Shown in pieces: positions 26,942 through 35,991 of a DNA stretch of 64,000 bases. The notes beneath the pieces were generated by a model, which was not told the origin of the DNA, did no database searches, and was given only the letters and a program-made list of their open reading frames with translations. Source of the stretch: JBEKTW01 sp049515655. GTDB lineage: Bacteria; Bacteroidota; Ignavibacteria; UBA10030; SZUA-254. The translations under genes were made by a program, and so were the position numbers. Numbering within the stretch: the first letter of the stretch is position 1; each line of letters opens with the position of its first letter. Location of the stretch: the NCBI GenBank assembly GCA_049515655.1, contig JBEKTW010000001.1, positions 310,001 through 374,000 on the forward strand, read 5' to 3'.

Positions 26942-27124
26942 TTGACTTTCTCAAAGCCGTTTATTAGATTTCAAGTAATTGTTGGGAATGGGTGGGGAGA
27001 GTTGTCAAGAAGCGAGGTGATTAAGATGCTTCTCGTTTCAATCGAGCAATTGGTAATAGTAGATTCAGGTTCATTGAAAAACCCGCGTGTCCTGATGCAA
27101 AGGGATGGGGCGGGTTTTGTTTTT
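26942..27124 (+). ncRNA. Candidate small RNA or leader between promoter and terminator
   Basis: TTGACT (26942-26947) and TAGATT (26965-26970), 17 bp apart, form a promoter-like pair. The sequence then runs about 100 bases with a possible GAAGC/GCTTC stem (about 27012-27035) and ends in an intrinsic terminator at 27077-27124. The secreted-protein gene starts at 27223, so this could be a free small RNA or an attenuated leader of that gene. An open frame at 26927-27151 lacks a ribosome site and overlaps the terminator, so I do not call it. Confidence 0.3.
27077..27124 (+). terminator. Intrinsic terminator
   Basis: AAAAACCCGC (27077-27086) pairs with GCGGGTTTT (27110-27118), followed by GTTTTT. 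The loop of 23 bases is long but the stem is strong. Confidence 0.65.
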
Positions 27125-27222
27125 CAACGAGATCCTACCTCGATGCAGTGACTAAGGGAAAGCAGGGAACCGAATGCGTTGAAAGATGCTTTCTTGAGAA
27201 GAGAATTCAAAGGGTAACCGAC

Positions 27223-29550
27223 ATGAAAACCGTGATTCTGTTCTTATGCATGACAATCTCTCTCACGGCAGTCGACTATGGCCAATCATACAAAGTTCCA
27301 TGGGAACCAACTTGTGTCACCGTAGCGGACGTCAACCTGGATGGATATCCAGACATCATCTTGGGTCACAACCTGAACATCGAAACCAGGTGGGGTGGAA
27401 TTTCAATTCTCTTAAACGATGGGAAAGGAAATTTTACCTTAAGAGATTCAATAAATCTCTCTACGGGACAACCGGCCGTCAGGGCAAAGAATATTGATTC
27501 GGATCCTCATCCGGAAATATTTGCATTAACTTGTGACAGCGCAAACACCAACGAGTACATAGCTGTCATTTGGAATGGCAATCCCGACAGCATATCACTG
27601 TTTCCATTGAACAGAACTGATGCAATTTCAGGATTACAAGTTGATGATCTCAACGGCGATGGTAAGGTTGATGTAATCGTATGGTCAAGTAGCGGGATGT
27701 TCTGGGCGATCCTCTACAATAATGGAAATCGAAGCTTTTCGCTGCCGAAATACTTCGATTTGCCTTACGCCCCGATCAGTCTCGCAATAGGGGACCTGGA
27801 TGGAGACGGAAGAGATGATATAGCAATTTCAGAGAGCGGTGAATTTATACAGATGTTTCTTAACAAATCGTCTGGCTTTGACACTGTCAGAATAGATACC
27901 AGTCCACTTATTCTCTTTAACTTCAAGATCGCAGACGTGAACAATGATGGGAAGGATGAAATCATTGCGTTTGACGGACAAGCCGTTGGCACGCCGACGA
28001 GAATCATGATTTACTCAAGGAATGTTGACAGCGACTTTGTATTGACCTACACTAGTCAGTGGATGAGCGAGAAAATGCAGAGTGTCTTCTTAGCTGACGT
28101 GAACAATGACGGGTATCCTGATATCATTTCGAATACGTCCGTGTGGTTTCCCAATTCAGATTACGAACTATTTCACACTTACGTATTGCTTAACAACGGA
28201 GAGGGAACATTTCCGAATCAGGTCGATTACTATACAGGCGTCTGCTCGCAGGGATCCATCGCTGCAGACTTGAACGGGGATGGATGGAATGACCTTATTA
28301 CACTCAATACAGATATTTACAACCCCCGGCCTGACACGTCCAGTATTCACATTCTTTTCAACGACGGAACCGGGAAATTCATCGACAATTTCGCGACCAA
28401 TGCATTCTGGCGCCGAAGCACTGAACTAGGTCGAGATGCCGTTTTTGTCCTTGCTGTGAAACAAGGGGTAGGAATACTTGCAGGAAGCGATGTAGGAACA
28501 TACCATTCGACGGACAACGGGGGCACATGGCTCCCACTGTTTGGTTTGGTGACCCATGCATTCACTTTGGATTCAGCAGGGAATATTTACGCTGGAACTG
28601 AGGACGATGGTATATACCGATCGACAGATAACGGTGCCACCTGGGTATCGGCAGATTCCAGTTACAACTGGGTCAATGCTCTGACAATAGACAAGAATGG
28701 AGACATCTTCGTCGGCTGTTTTGTAGAAGGAATTTATGTTTCAACAGACGGAGGAAGTCATTGGGAAACAAGAAATAATGGACTGACAAATCTCTGGGTT
28801 CAGTCTTTATCAGTCGATGACAATGGGGACGTGTTTGCCGGAACGGGAGGAGGTGCATTTCGTTCGACAGACTACGGAAACAGTTGGACCTCGATAGATG
28901 TCGGGCTGGAGGATTCTACGATTAACTGTATCGCCGCGATCAAAAACGGAAATGTTCTTTGCGGCACGAACAATGGACTATATTCTTCCACCAACAATGG
29001 AAACAACTGGACCAAGACAAGTTTGCCAGAGAACAGTGTTCAAGCAATACTCATGACCGCTCCGGGAGACTATTTTGTCGGCACCTTTAGAAATGGGGTT
29101 TACCGTTCCACCGATAGTGGAATTACCTGGACACAGGTGAACAGTGGGTTTTTGGATCCATCCATCTTATGTCTTGCAATTGATGGCGAGGGTTATTTGT
29201 GGGCCGGAGGAATGGGGGGCGAATTATATAGAAGCTTGAATTCAGTGACATCTGTAAGTAAATCCGGTCCATCGATTCCTTCAGAACACAAGTTGTATCA
29301 GAATTATCCAAATCCATTTAATCCCAGCACGGAAATCAGATATCAGATTGCAGCCGCGAGTCAGGTAACATTGAAAGTGTATGATGTGATCGGACGAGAG
29401 GTAGCGATTTTGGTGAATGAAAAACAACCAACTGGCGGGTACTCAGTAGTGTTTGATGCCAACACGTATAAACTGAGCAGTGGTGTTTACCTTTACAGAC
29501 TTTGTGTCGGTGGTGAATTCTATTCAAAAAAGATGTCCTTAATCAAGTGA
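27223..29550 (+). CDS. Secreted VCBS/FG-GAP and BNR-repeat protein with type IX sorting domain
   Basis: A 775-residue exported protein. Its signal peptide is followed by about six FG-GAP/VCBS repeats with calcium loops (DVNLDGYPDIILG, DLNGDGKVDVIVW, DLDGDGRDDIAIS, DVNNDGYPDIISN). Six sialidase-like Asp-box repeats follow (YRSTDNGATW, YVSTDGGSHW, FRSTDYGNSW, YRSTDSGITW), each probably one blade of a beta-propeller. The last 80 residues form a type IX secretion sorting domain (NYPNPFNPSTEIRY ... SGVYLYRL). The ATG at 27223 is chosen over an upstream GTG because it starts the signal peptide and has AAAGGG before it. It is probably a surface or secreted protein for binding or scaffolding. Confidence 0.8.
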   Translation: MKTVILFLCMTISLTAVDYGQSYKVPWEPTCVTVADVNLDGYPDIILGHNLNIETRWGGISILLNDGKGNFTLRDSINLSTGQPAVRAKNIDSDPHPEIFALTCDSANTNEYIAVIWNGNPDSISLFPLNRTDAISGLQVDDLNGDGKVDVIVWSSSGMFWAILYNNGNRSFSLPKYFDLPYAPISLAIGDLDGDGRDDIAISESGEFIQMFLNKSSGFDTVRIDTSPLILFNFKIADVNNDGKDEIIAFDGQAVGTPTRIMIYSRNVDSDFVLTYTSQWMSEKMQSVFLADVNNDGYPDIISNTSVWFPNSDYELFHTYVLLNNGEGTFPNQVDYYTGVCSQGSIAADLNGDGWNDLITLNTDIYNPRPDTSSIHILFNDGTGKFIDNFATNAFWRRSTELGRDAVFVLAVKQGVGILAGSDVGTYHSTDNGGTWLPLFGLVTHAFTLDSAGNIYAGTEDDGIYRSTDNGATWVSADSSYNWVNALTIDKNGDIFVGCFVEGIYVSTDGGSHWETRNNGLTNLWVQSLSVDDNGDVFAGTGGGAFRSTDYGNSWTSIDVGLEDSTINCIAAIKNGNVLCGTNNGLYSSTNNGNNWTKTSLPENSVQAILMTAPGDYFVGTFRNGVYRSTDSGITWTQVNSGFLDPSILCLAIDGEGYLWAGGMGGELYRSLNSVTSVSKSGPSIPSEHKLYQNYPNPFNPSTEIRYQIAAASQVTLKVYDVIGREVAILVNEKQPTGGYSVVFDANTYKLSSGVYLYRLCVGGEFYSKKMSLIK

Positions 29551-29595
29551 GAGAGGAGGTGTGTGGCCTTAGTGATACCTTGTGCTAGGAAAATC

Positions 29596-29626
29596 TGAGC
29601 GGCGGTGTTTGCACCACCGCCGTTCA
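29596..29626 (+). promoter_or_regulatory. Strong hairpin between the two secreted-protein genes
   Basis: TGAGCGGCGGTG (29596-29607) pairs with CACCGCCGTTCA (29615-29626) over 12 bp with one wobble. No T-tract follows, so it may be a processing or stability element, or the start of a structured leader that continues to about 29,720. Confidence 0.4.
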
Positions 29627-29766
29627 GCCGAAACGGCAAACCAGCGGGTCATCGTCAAAAAGCACTGTCGAAAAGTCGGCAGCAAGACGCCATCGTGTTT
29701 GCGTAAGTGCAATATACACAAGTCAACGCGCATAATCAATAGTTTTCGCAAAAGGAGAGAGTTCAC

Positions 29767-32700
29767 ATGAAAAATTCATATTTCATCTTTTGGGTACTTC
29801 TTTGTGCAGCTGCTTTTGCGACTGCACAACAGACGGTGAACGTCTCGAAGACGGATGCTGCAAACCTCGTGCTCAATAAGATTCTTGCAACTGATGTAGG
29901 TAAAGTTGATATGTTCATTTCGAAGAGTCCAATTTCCTCAACTGCGGGACTATCTTTGCCTAGAAAGATCATCCGATGTCCATACACCTCAAACTGGGTG
30001 GTTTTCGTCGATGACAACGTATTCGCAAATTGGGAACATCCATGCAGGTACGTCTTCATAAACTCCGAGACGAGTGAATTTCACATCATCAACGATGTTA
30101 TATTTCCGGAAAACATGGGAGACTTCGAGAGCATTTCAGCCATGAAACGCCCTGAGCCAAAACTGTTCAAGTCGGCCCCGATGGGCAAGCCAACTGTTCA
30201 AACTGTTACCACAAACCCTCACTGTTATGCAGTCATAATAAACGGCGGTAAAAACCCTGACAATAATAAACCACGATATTGGAACGACATCTCGGCCATT
30301 TATTGTACTGTGACACAGGTGTACGGTTACCCGCCGGGAAACATTTACGTACATTCCACAGATGGAACCCTCGCTAATAACCGTTCGCTGGACTTGGATA
30401 ATGACGGTAACCCGGACATCAAATATCCCGCTTCCTTCTCGACGATCAGCAGCACATTTCAAACGCTCGCCAATAAGATCGGTCCAGATGATCAGTTGTT
30501 TGTTTTCGTGACGGACCACGGCGGCAGGGATGCCAACGGTTCGTACGTATACCTATGGGGGACTGACATCTTGCGCACCTCTGATCTTAAGAATATGCTT
30601 GCTCCAATCAACGCATCAGAAATAATCGTAGTTATGGAGCAATGCTACAGCGGTGGCTTCATTACAGACGCTACTAACATAACCGGTCCCCACAGGGTCA
30701 TTGTAACAGCATGTGGTTCAACTGAGTTGTCATATGAGGAGGATTGGATTGCCGGTGGAAACTATGATGAATTTACTTTCTATTGGACTGCGGCAGCAAG
30801 AGGATACTATCCGGGCCTTCCGTCGAGTGAAGCGGGCCTTCGGTCGAGTGAAGGCATTAATAGCACCCCGGTAGCACCTTGGAATACATCCTATGCTGTC
30901 GGCAGCTTCCCCTTCACCCCCCATTATTTTTCTTCCCATCCTGCTGATTACAACCCGGATCTAGACGGTGACGGCATTGTTGGAATGCACGAGGCGTTCG
31001 ATTACGCAAACAATTTTGATACATGGTCGAGCTATGAGTATTATTATCGCTATGATAATACCAAGCCCCCTGAAACTCCAACGCCGAGCCTCAGCATTGG
31101 GTTCCAAGAGGATCTGCTTGCCCTCAACGGCATATCGGGCAGTTTCACAACTAGTCAAACCGTTGCGGGCAACTTCTTAGTTAATGGAAATTTGACTGTA
31201 CAAAGTGGAGTTACTGTCACTATCAATCCGTCATCTAGTTTCTACTTCACCAACTCAACTTCACTCATTGCAAATGGCGCGCTTGTTGCCAACGGGGTTT
31301 CATCGCAGCCCATCACATTTACTTCAAGCAACGCAACACCAGTTCCTGGCGACTGGAACACCATCGCCCTGAATGGAGGTCCAAATACACTAACATACTG
31401 CAACATCAATTATGCGACAAATGCAGTTACAATTAACAACACTTCGACGAGCACGCTGCAAAACTGCAAGCCCCAGAACAATTATGCTTGTGGTCTCCTC
31501 GTCATCACTGCCTCGACCAGTCAGAACTCTGTCAAGGTCGCTGATTGCAGCATCAGCAGCAACCTTGCTGGCATCGATGGACAACAGGGGAGAATAGATG
31601 TTTCACAAACAAGCGGTAGTTACGGTATTAACGGAAATGGGAACGGAATTGTCCTCTATCAAGGTGCCAACGTCTACCTGAACCAGGCTTATGTCACAGG
31701 AAATAGTAGCGCTGGAGTTTGGCTGTCCGGCCCAACCTCTTACGCAACATTTAGCCCCAATGGCATCTCGCCAGGGTACAATCACGTAGAGACCAATACC
31801 TTGCAGCAGATCTATGTCAGTTCGGGAGGAGCATACCTAGGTGAAGTCCGCTGGCGAAACGTTTGTGTTTGTCCTGGTCAATCTCCCTCGGGTTTTGGAC
31901 CTCTCAGTCCGAGCTGTCCGCCACCGTGCTATTGGCAGCAGCAAAGCACGAATTACGCGGGGTATAACTATGTCAAGGGTACCAATCCATGGGTAAATAA
32001 CTACACGTCCACGACTGTCAAGGCAGAACTGACATACTGGGGACAAGCACCATATGAATGCCCTCCGTTGAATCCTACGCACGAATTCTTCGGTCCAGTC
32101 GACTACACAAATTGCCTTACGGGTGGTGGCAGTGTCGCCGCAATGGGGAACGCAGGGGGAACGGAAGTCCCATTAAGCACGGTTGGTGGAACGCACTCTA
32201 ACCACGAAAATGGAATTGGGGCAACTGACGATTCGGTGTTCGTAGGTAGGATTCAGGATTTAAGAAGTCAAATAGAAAAGGATCCCGATGCGTCTCTAGA
32301 CGCACTTCGCCTGCTCGCAACACTCGTTGGACCTGGGAGAAGATGGTCATATGCACTTGGAGTCTCCTGGGATGATTTCTTGACACAAGTAACCTCGGCG
32401 TCATCTTCGGCTCGTCTCAAATCGCTCGTGACGGAGTTTCAAATTCAGTCGAAGATGGATCAAAGAGACTTCGACGGGGTCATTACGCTTGCTAACAAGG
32501 TGTTTCAAAGCCATCCCGCGGACGATGTCTGGCTACAATGTCAACTGCAATCTATCTGGGCCTTAGCTGAAAAAGGGGACATCGTGGACGCCCGGGCAAG
32601 GTTTAACACGACGAGAAATCGAGGGTTTGCCATCGACTCAATGAGTACTGCTCATCTTGGACAATGCCTTGACGTCGTTGCCCGAATTGGAACCCCCGCA

Positions 32701-33021
32701 TCCGCTACGCCTCAGCCAGCGTTCGAGGAACACGCCACTCCGGGAAATGCGAAGCCTACGTCCTTCGGTATGTCACAGAGCTATCCGAATCCTTTCAATC
32801 CGATATCCCGCATAAGCTATAATCTTCCGACCGATGCGTATGTCGTGTTAAAAGTGTACGACGTGATCGGACGCGAAGTTGCAGTACTGGTAAATAGCTA
32901 TCAGGAAGCAGGCCTTAGGTCAGTTGAATTCAATGCGAGCAGCCTACCCAGCGGCGTATATTTCTACCACCTGCAGGCGGGGAATTTTTCCGACGTAAAG
33001 AAGATGCTGTTGATGAAGTAA
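29767..33021 (+). CDS. Secreted caspase-fold (clan CD, C13-like) peptidase with type IX sorting domain
   Basis: A 1,084-residue exported protein. After the signal peptide (cut near TAQQ, residue 20) comes a clan CD peptidase domain. FVTDHGG (His251) and VVMEQCYSGG (Cys293) have the His-Gly and Gln/Ala-Cys-x-Ser-Gly arrangement of legumain/C13-type cysteine peptidases. An Asp-rich DLDNDGNPD loop lies near 204. The middle (about 455-640) is rich in Asn, Ser and Thr strands like a right-handed beta-helix. The end is a type IX sorting domain (SYPNPFNPISRISY, then SGVYFYHL). It is predicted to act outside the cell or on its surface. GGAGAG precedes the ATG. It may share a transcript with the gene before it. 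Confidence 0.78.
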   Translation: MKNSYFIFWVLLCAAAFATAQQTVNVSKTDAANLVLNKILATDVGKVDMFISKSPISSTAGLSLPRKIIRCPYTSNWVVFVDDNVFANWEHPCRYVFINSETSEFHIINDVIFPENMGDFESISAMKRPEPKLFKSAPMGKPTVQTVTTNPHCYAVIINGGKNPDNNKPRYWNDISAIYCTVTQVYGYPPGNIYVHSTDGTLANNRSLDLDNDGNPDIKYPASFSTISSTFQTLANKIGPDDQLFVFVTDHGGRDANGSYVYLWGTDILRTSDLKNMLAPINASEIIVVMEQCYSGGFITDATNITGPHRVIVTACGSTELSYEEDWIAGGNYDEFTFYWTAAARGYYPGLPSSEAGLRSSEGINSTPVAPWNTSYAVGSFPFTPHYFSSHPADYNPDLDGDGIVGMHEAFDYANNFDTWSSYEYYYRYDNTKPPETPTPSLSIGFQEDLLALNGISGSFTTSQTVAGNFLVNGNLTVQSGVTVTINPSSSFYFTNSTSLIANGALVANGVSSQPITFTSSNATPVPGDWNTIALNGGPNTLTYCNINYATNAVTINNTSTSTLQNCKPQNNYACGLLVITASTSQNSVKVADCSISSNLAGIDGQQGRIDVSQTSGSYGINGNGNGIVLYQGANVYLNQAYVTGNSSAGVWLSGPTSYATFSPNGISPGYNHVETNTLQQIYVSSGGAYLGEVRWRNVCVCPGQSPSGFGPLSPSCPPPCYWQQQSTNYAGYNYVKGTNPWVNNYTSTTVKAELTYWGQAPYECPPLNPTHEFFGPVDYTNCLTGGGSVAAMGNAGGTEVPLSTVGGTHSNHENGIGATDDSVFVGRIQDLRSQIEKDPDASLDALRLLATLVGPGRRWSYALGVSWDDFLTQVTSASSSARLKSLVTEFQIQSKMDQRDFDGVITLANKVFQSHPADDVWLQCQLQSIWALAEKGDIVDARARFNTTRNRGFAIDSMSTAHLGQCLDVVARIGTPASATPQPAFEEHATPGNAKPTSFGMSQSYPNPFNPISRISYNLPTDAYVVLKVYDVIGREVAVLVNSYQEAGLRSVEFNASSLPSGVYFYHLQAGNFSDVKKMLLMK

Positions 33022-33041
33022 CCTTCCGCAGATAAGAAATC

Positions 33042-33075
33042 AAAGCCCGGCTATCGCTAGTCGGGCTTTGTTGTG
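33042..33075 (+). terminator. Intrinsic terminator
   Basis: AAAGCCCG (33042-33049) pairs exactly with CGGGCTTT (33062-33069), followed by a T-rich tail. It lies 20 bp after the secreted peptidase gene. Confidence 0.8.
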
Positions 33076-33275
33076 TCTCGTGAAGCAAAACATCAAAAAC
33101 ACCAGCCTTGCCAAAATCATATCACACCCGTTGCCACGTTCTTGGTGTGAATTTAAGCTGCTTGTGTGACTCTAGGTCAGGTTGCTCCGATTGAGATCCC
33201 TGATCCTCGATGTTCTGAGCAATACCAATTCCCCTGCTGTCGCACGCAGTGATGTGTTTAGAATTTCGACGCGCA

Positions 33276-33620
33276 CTAACTCGTTTTCTTTGAGGCGATT
33301 GCGTAGAATATAAGCAATCCCACGCCGACAAATAAAGGTACCAATCCGAGCATGATCTCTTCCTCAACGTAGTATCGGTCGTGGAGAAAACGTCCAACGA
33401 GGACGGCTAACCCACCGAGAATGAGAAGAAGTCCCCATTTAAGCGAGGAGAGCGGATCACGCCGGAGATCCTTTGCGTAGATTGCCTTGATTTCTTCGCT
33501 GGAGATCCCCTTTTCCAGAATTGCCATGCGTTCGCGGTGACGGTTGACCAGATGCACTATCCACGGTACGGCCAAGGCGCAAAACAAGAAGATCGGGACA
33601 ATAACTTCATCGGCGTGCAT
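33276..33620 (-). CDS. Small membrane protein, DUF6249-like
   Basis: A 114-residue protein with an N-terminal membrane helix (IVPIFLFCALAVPWIVHLV), a charged middle beginning HRERMAILEKG, and two further helices (WGLLLILGGLAVLVG and IMLGLVPLFVGVGLLIFY). The pattern resembles DUF6249 proteins, which are often found next to ECF sigma factors. A sigma/anti-sigma pair lies on the opposite strand 500 bp away, with a mobile element between. A role in envelope stress is possible but not shown. Confidence 0.6.
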   Translation of the reverse strand: MHADEVIVPIFLFCALAVPWIVHLVNRHRERMAILEKGISSEEIKAIYAKDLRRDPLSSLKWGLLLILGGLAVLVGRFLHDRYYVEEEIMLGLVPLFVGVGLLIFYAIASKKTS

Positions 33621-33745
33621 ACGTTATTCCTTTCTAGTGAGTGTGTTTTTCCTGATTCTGCTACTTTTGACCCGAACATCCGGACTAAGGTTTCGTTCGC
33701 CCGACCCCTGTAACCCGGGGATGCCTTTCACCGTCTAAATAACTA

Positions 33746-34104
33746 GGTGATGTTATGCAGAGTCATTAGTCTTAATGAAAAATTCTAAATTCGACATCTA
33801 AACAAATCTTAAATCCGAATATCTAAACTCTAAACAAATCCTAAATCTTAATATCTAAATTCGAAACAATCACTAAGTACCAGCATCTAAACCAAGACAT
33901 CCCAAAAATAAAAAAATGTTTGTCGTTCTGATTGATATTCTGATTTTTGGATTTGGAGCTTAGATTTTGTCCCGCTTCTGGATTCCGCTGGGTAGCGGGA
34001 TTCTGAGAGGCGGAATTTGAGATTTCGGATTTCGTGCTTCGGATTTAATTATGATTTCGTGCTTCGGATTTTGGACATCGAGAATAGTTTTGGGTAACGT
34101 CACC
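33746..34104. mobile_element. MITE-like element, copy B, with 5-bp target duplication
   Basis: The 359-bp element starts GGTGATGTTATGCAGAG, and its right end reads GGTGACGTTACCCAAAA on the other strand. It is flanked by AACTA at 33741-33745 and 34105-34109. The left part consists of CTAAATC/AAACAAAT words of about 7 bp and the right part of GGATTTCG words. A further palindrome (TTCCGCTGGGTAGCGGGA) lies near 33,983. It contains no gene and shares its ends with copy A at 13,114. Confidence 0.65.
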
Positions 34105-34117
34105 AACTAGAAGCATT

Positions 34118-34702
34118 ATGTCCCTTTCTGACAGTGAAATCATCGAGTCGGTCCGGGGTGGCGCACCACGGCACTTCGCCGTCCTCATCGACCGTTACAA
34201 GGACAGGGGGTTGACGCTCGGGCTTCACATGCTCAAGAATCGGGAAGACGCTGAGGAGGCTCTGCAGGACGCCTTTATTCGAGCGTATAACGCTTTAAAC
34301 CGGTTTGAAGGTGCTTCGAAGTTCAGTACCTGGTTCTACCGGATTTTGTACAATGTTTGCCTCACCCGGCTTGAACGGCGCAAACGACAGATACCGGAGT
34401 CCAGCTACGACGACGAACAGTTCCGCCCGGGAATATCTTCGACTGAGGCTCTCCATCTCGACACGGAATTTGAGCGGAATGACATGGTCCAGTATCTCAA
34501 AGCTATCATCAATGAAATGCCGGCGAAATATTCAACTATTCTTTCTCTCTTTTACTTTCAGGATTTGTCCCACAACGAGATCTGCGAGATTACTCAACTA
34601 TCTCTGGGGACAGTGAAGGTACATCTGTTCAGGGCAAGAGCCATATTGCAGAGAAGGTTGGCGAATGAATTTCAGAAGGAAACCGCTCCATCGTATGAAT
34701 GA
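34118..34702 (+). CDS. ECF-type RNA polymerase sigma factor
   Basis: A 194-residue sigma-70 family factor with only regions 2 and 4. Region 2 is seen in MLKNREDAEEALQDAFIRAYNAL and FSTWFYRILYNVCL, and region 4 in YFQDLSHNEICEITQLSLGTVKVHLFRAR. It directs polymerase to envelope- or stress-type promoters. The next gene, a zinc-motif anti-sigma factor, starts 8 bp after its stop. Mobile element copy B ends 13 bp before the start codon, so the native promoter has probably been moved or replaced. Confidence 0.9.
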   Translation: MSLSDSEIIESVRGGAPRHFAVLIDRYKDRGLTLGLHMLKNREDAEEALQDAFIRAYNALNRFEGASKFSTWFYRILYNVCLTRLERRKRQIPESSYDDEQFRPGISSTEALHLDTEFERNDMVQYLKAIINEMPAKYSTILSLFYFQDLSHNEICEITQLSLGTVKVHLFRARAILQRRLANEFQKETAPSYE

Positions 34703-34709
34703 GGTGAAT

Positions 34710-35264
34710 ATGGAACATCCGACAGAAATAATGCTCCAGGAATACTCGGGTCGTATGCTCGACCGTGCGATCCAAAACGCACTTGACGATCATGTCCGGT
34801 TGTGCGAAGAGTGCGCGCTCAAACTCCGGGCGTTACGTTTGCTCGACGAGAAGCTCCGGGAAATTCCACCCGACAGCGCAGAGAAGGATTTTACCCGCCG
34901 TGTGATGGCAAGCCTCCGCATCGACCCGGCACCCGCGGTGTATTGGAGTATCGCGAAGTACCTGGCGCCAGTACTCTCCCTGATCCTGGTACTGGTTGTC
35001 GTTTATGCCGTGTTCTATTTCTCGGGCGCGATCCAGGGGCCGGAGAACCGGCAATCGGCCGGCAGGGTGTCGGCCATGGGAGAATATGCCGGAACAATGG
35101 CTACCGACGGAATAAAAGCGCTCAACGCCTGGGGCGGGAAGTACTTCTCCTTCGTGATTGCGAAGGGGAGTATTGATTTGACAATCTTTCTGTTGATAGT
35201 TTTTGCGGGAGTTGCAGCGCTCGACAAGTACATCCTCGTGCCGATGATGAGAAAGAAGAGTTGA
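34710..35264 (+). CDS. Anti-sigma factor with zinc-finger motif
   Basis: A 184-residue membrane protein. The N-terminal HxxxCxxC (DHVRLCEEC, about residues 30-38) is the ZAS motif that binds zinc and holds the sigma factor. Two membrane helices follow (LAPVLSLILVLVVVYAVFYF near 88 and DLTIFLLIVFAGVAAL near 155). The start at 34710 follows GAGGTG; an ATG at 34695 would overlap the sigma gene. It pairs with the ECF sigma factor before it. Confidence 0.82.
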   Translation: MEHPTEIMLQEYSGRMLDRAIQNALDDHVRLCEECALKLRALRLLDEKLREIPPDSAEKDFTRRVMASLRIDPAPAVYWSIAKYLAPVLSLILVLVVVYAVFYFSGAIQGPENRQSAGRVSAMGEYAGTMATDGIKALNAWGGKYFSFVIAKGSIDLTIFLLIVFAGVAALDKYILVPMMRKKS

Positions 35265-35302
35265 GGTTTTCTCCTCACTCCTCCAGGCTCATAGCTCCAC
35301 GC

Positions 35303-35986
35303 TCACCGCTCAGTCGTTACTTCAATGATTCCGGGCGTACGCCAGAGTTCGGAGAGAAACCGGTGATGGGAGGGATGCGTTGTGCAAAAACTGAACGTCA
35401 ACCGGGAGGTTTTGTGGTCGACCTTCTGGACATCGAACTTTGCAAAATCAAAGTCGTGTTCGGAAAAAATGACGGCCAGCTCCGCCCGGGTTCGTCCCCC
35501 ATCGTCGACGAAGACAACTTCGCAACGGACGAAGCGACAACTGCCGAGGAGTTTCGGTTCGAGCTTGTGCAGGAGAATGAGCGTCCCGAGGACAACAAAA
35601 GTGCAGATGAATCCTATCCAGGGAAATCCCGCCCCGATAATTAATCCGATTCCCGCCACGACCCAGATCGTTGCGGCGGTCGTCATACCCGTGATGGTGC
35701 CCCGTGACTGAATGATCGCTCCCGCGCCGATGAATCCGATCCCCGTCACGACCTGGGCCGCGATGCGCGTGGGGTCGATACCCGGGATGTTAAATCTCTG
35801 ATAGCAGAATTCTCCGATGAGCATGTAGATCGTTGACCCGAGGCAAATCAGGGTCATCGTGCGGAACCCCGCCGGCTTGCCGCGTCGCTCGCGCTCCACC
35901 CCGATGATCGCACCGCACACCACGGCAAAAATCGTCCGTGTCAGAAATGTCGGCAAAAACAACTGCAGAAGATCCTTGGTTTCCAT
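35303..35986 (-). CDS. MgtC/SapB family membrane protein
   Basis: A 227-residue protein with about five membrane helices and the MgtC core: GAIIGVERERRGKPAGFRTMTLICLGS and GIGFIGAGAI. The C-terminal part is a soluble ACT-like domain. MgtC proteins support growth at low magnesium and act on F1Fo ATPase in pathogens; the role of environmental homologues is less clear. It starts 5 bp after the bshA stop and is likely co-transcribed with it. GCTCA-type word repeats fill the gap after its 3' end. Confidence 0.85.
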   Translation of the reverse strand: METKDLLQLFLPTFLTRTIFAVVCGAIIGVERERRGKPAGFRTMTLICLGSTIYMLIGEFCYQRFNIPGIDPTRIAAQVVTGIGFIGAGAIIQSRGTITGMTTAATIWVVAGIGLIIGAGFPWIGFICTFVVLGTLILLHKLEPKLLGSCRFVRCEVVFVDDGGRTRAELAVIFSEHDFDFAKFDVQKVDHKTSRLTFSFCTTHPSHHRFLSELWRTPGIIEVTTER

Positions 35987-35991
35987 TGTCG

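Noticed and set aside
26927..27151. 74-residue open frame upstream of the propeller protein
   Set aside because: It runs through the intrinsic terminator at 27077-27124 and lacks a ribosome site.
29630..29720. Cyclic di-GMP-I riboswitch
   Set aside because: GGCAAACC is present, but the ordered GNAA loop and CGCAAAGCC parts of the motif are not found in the right places.
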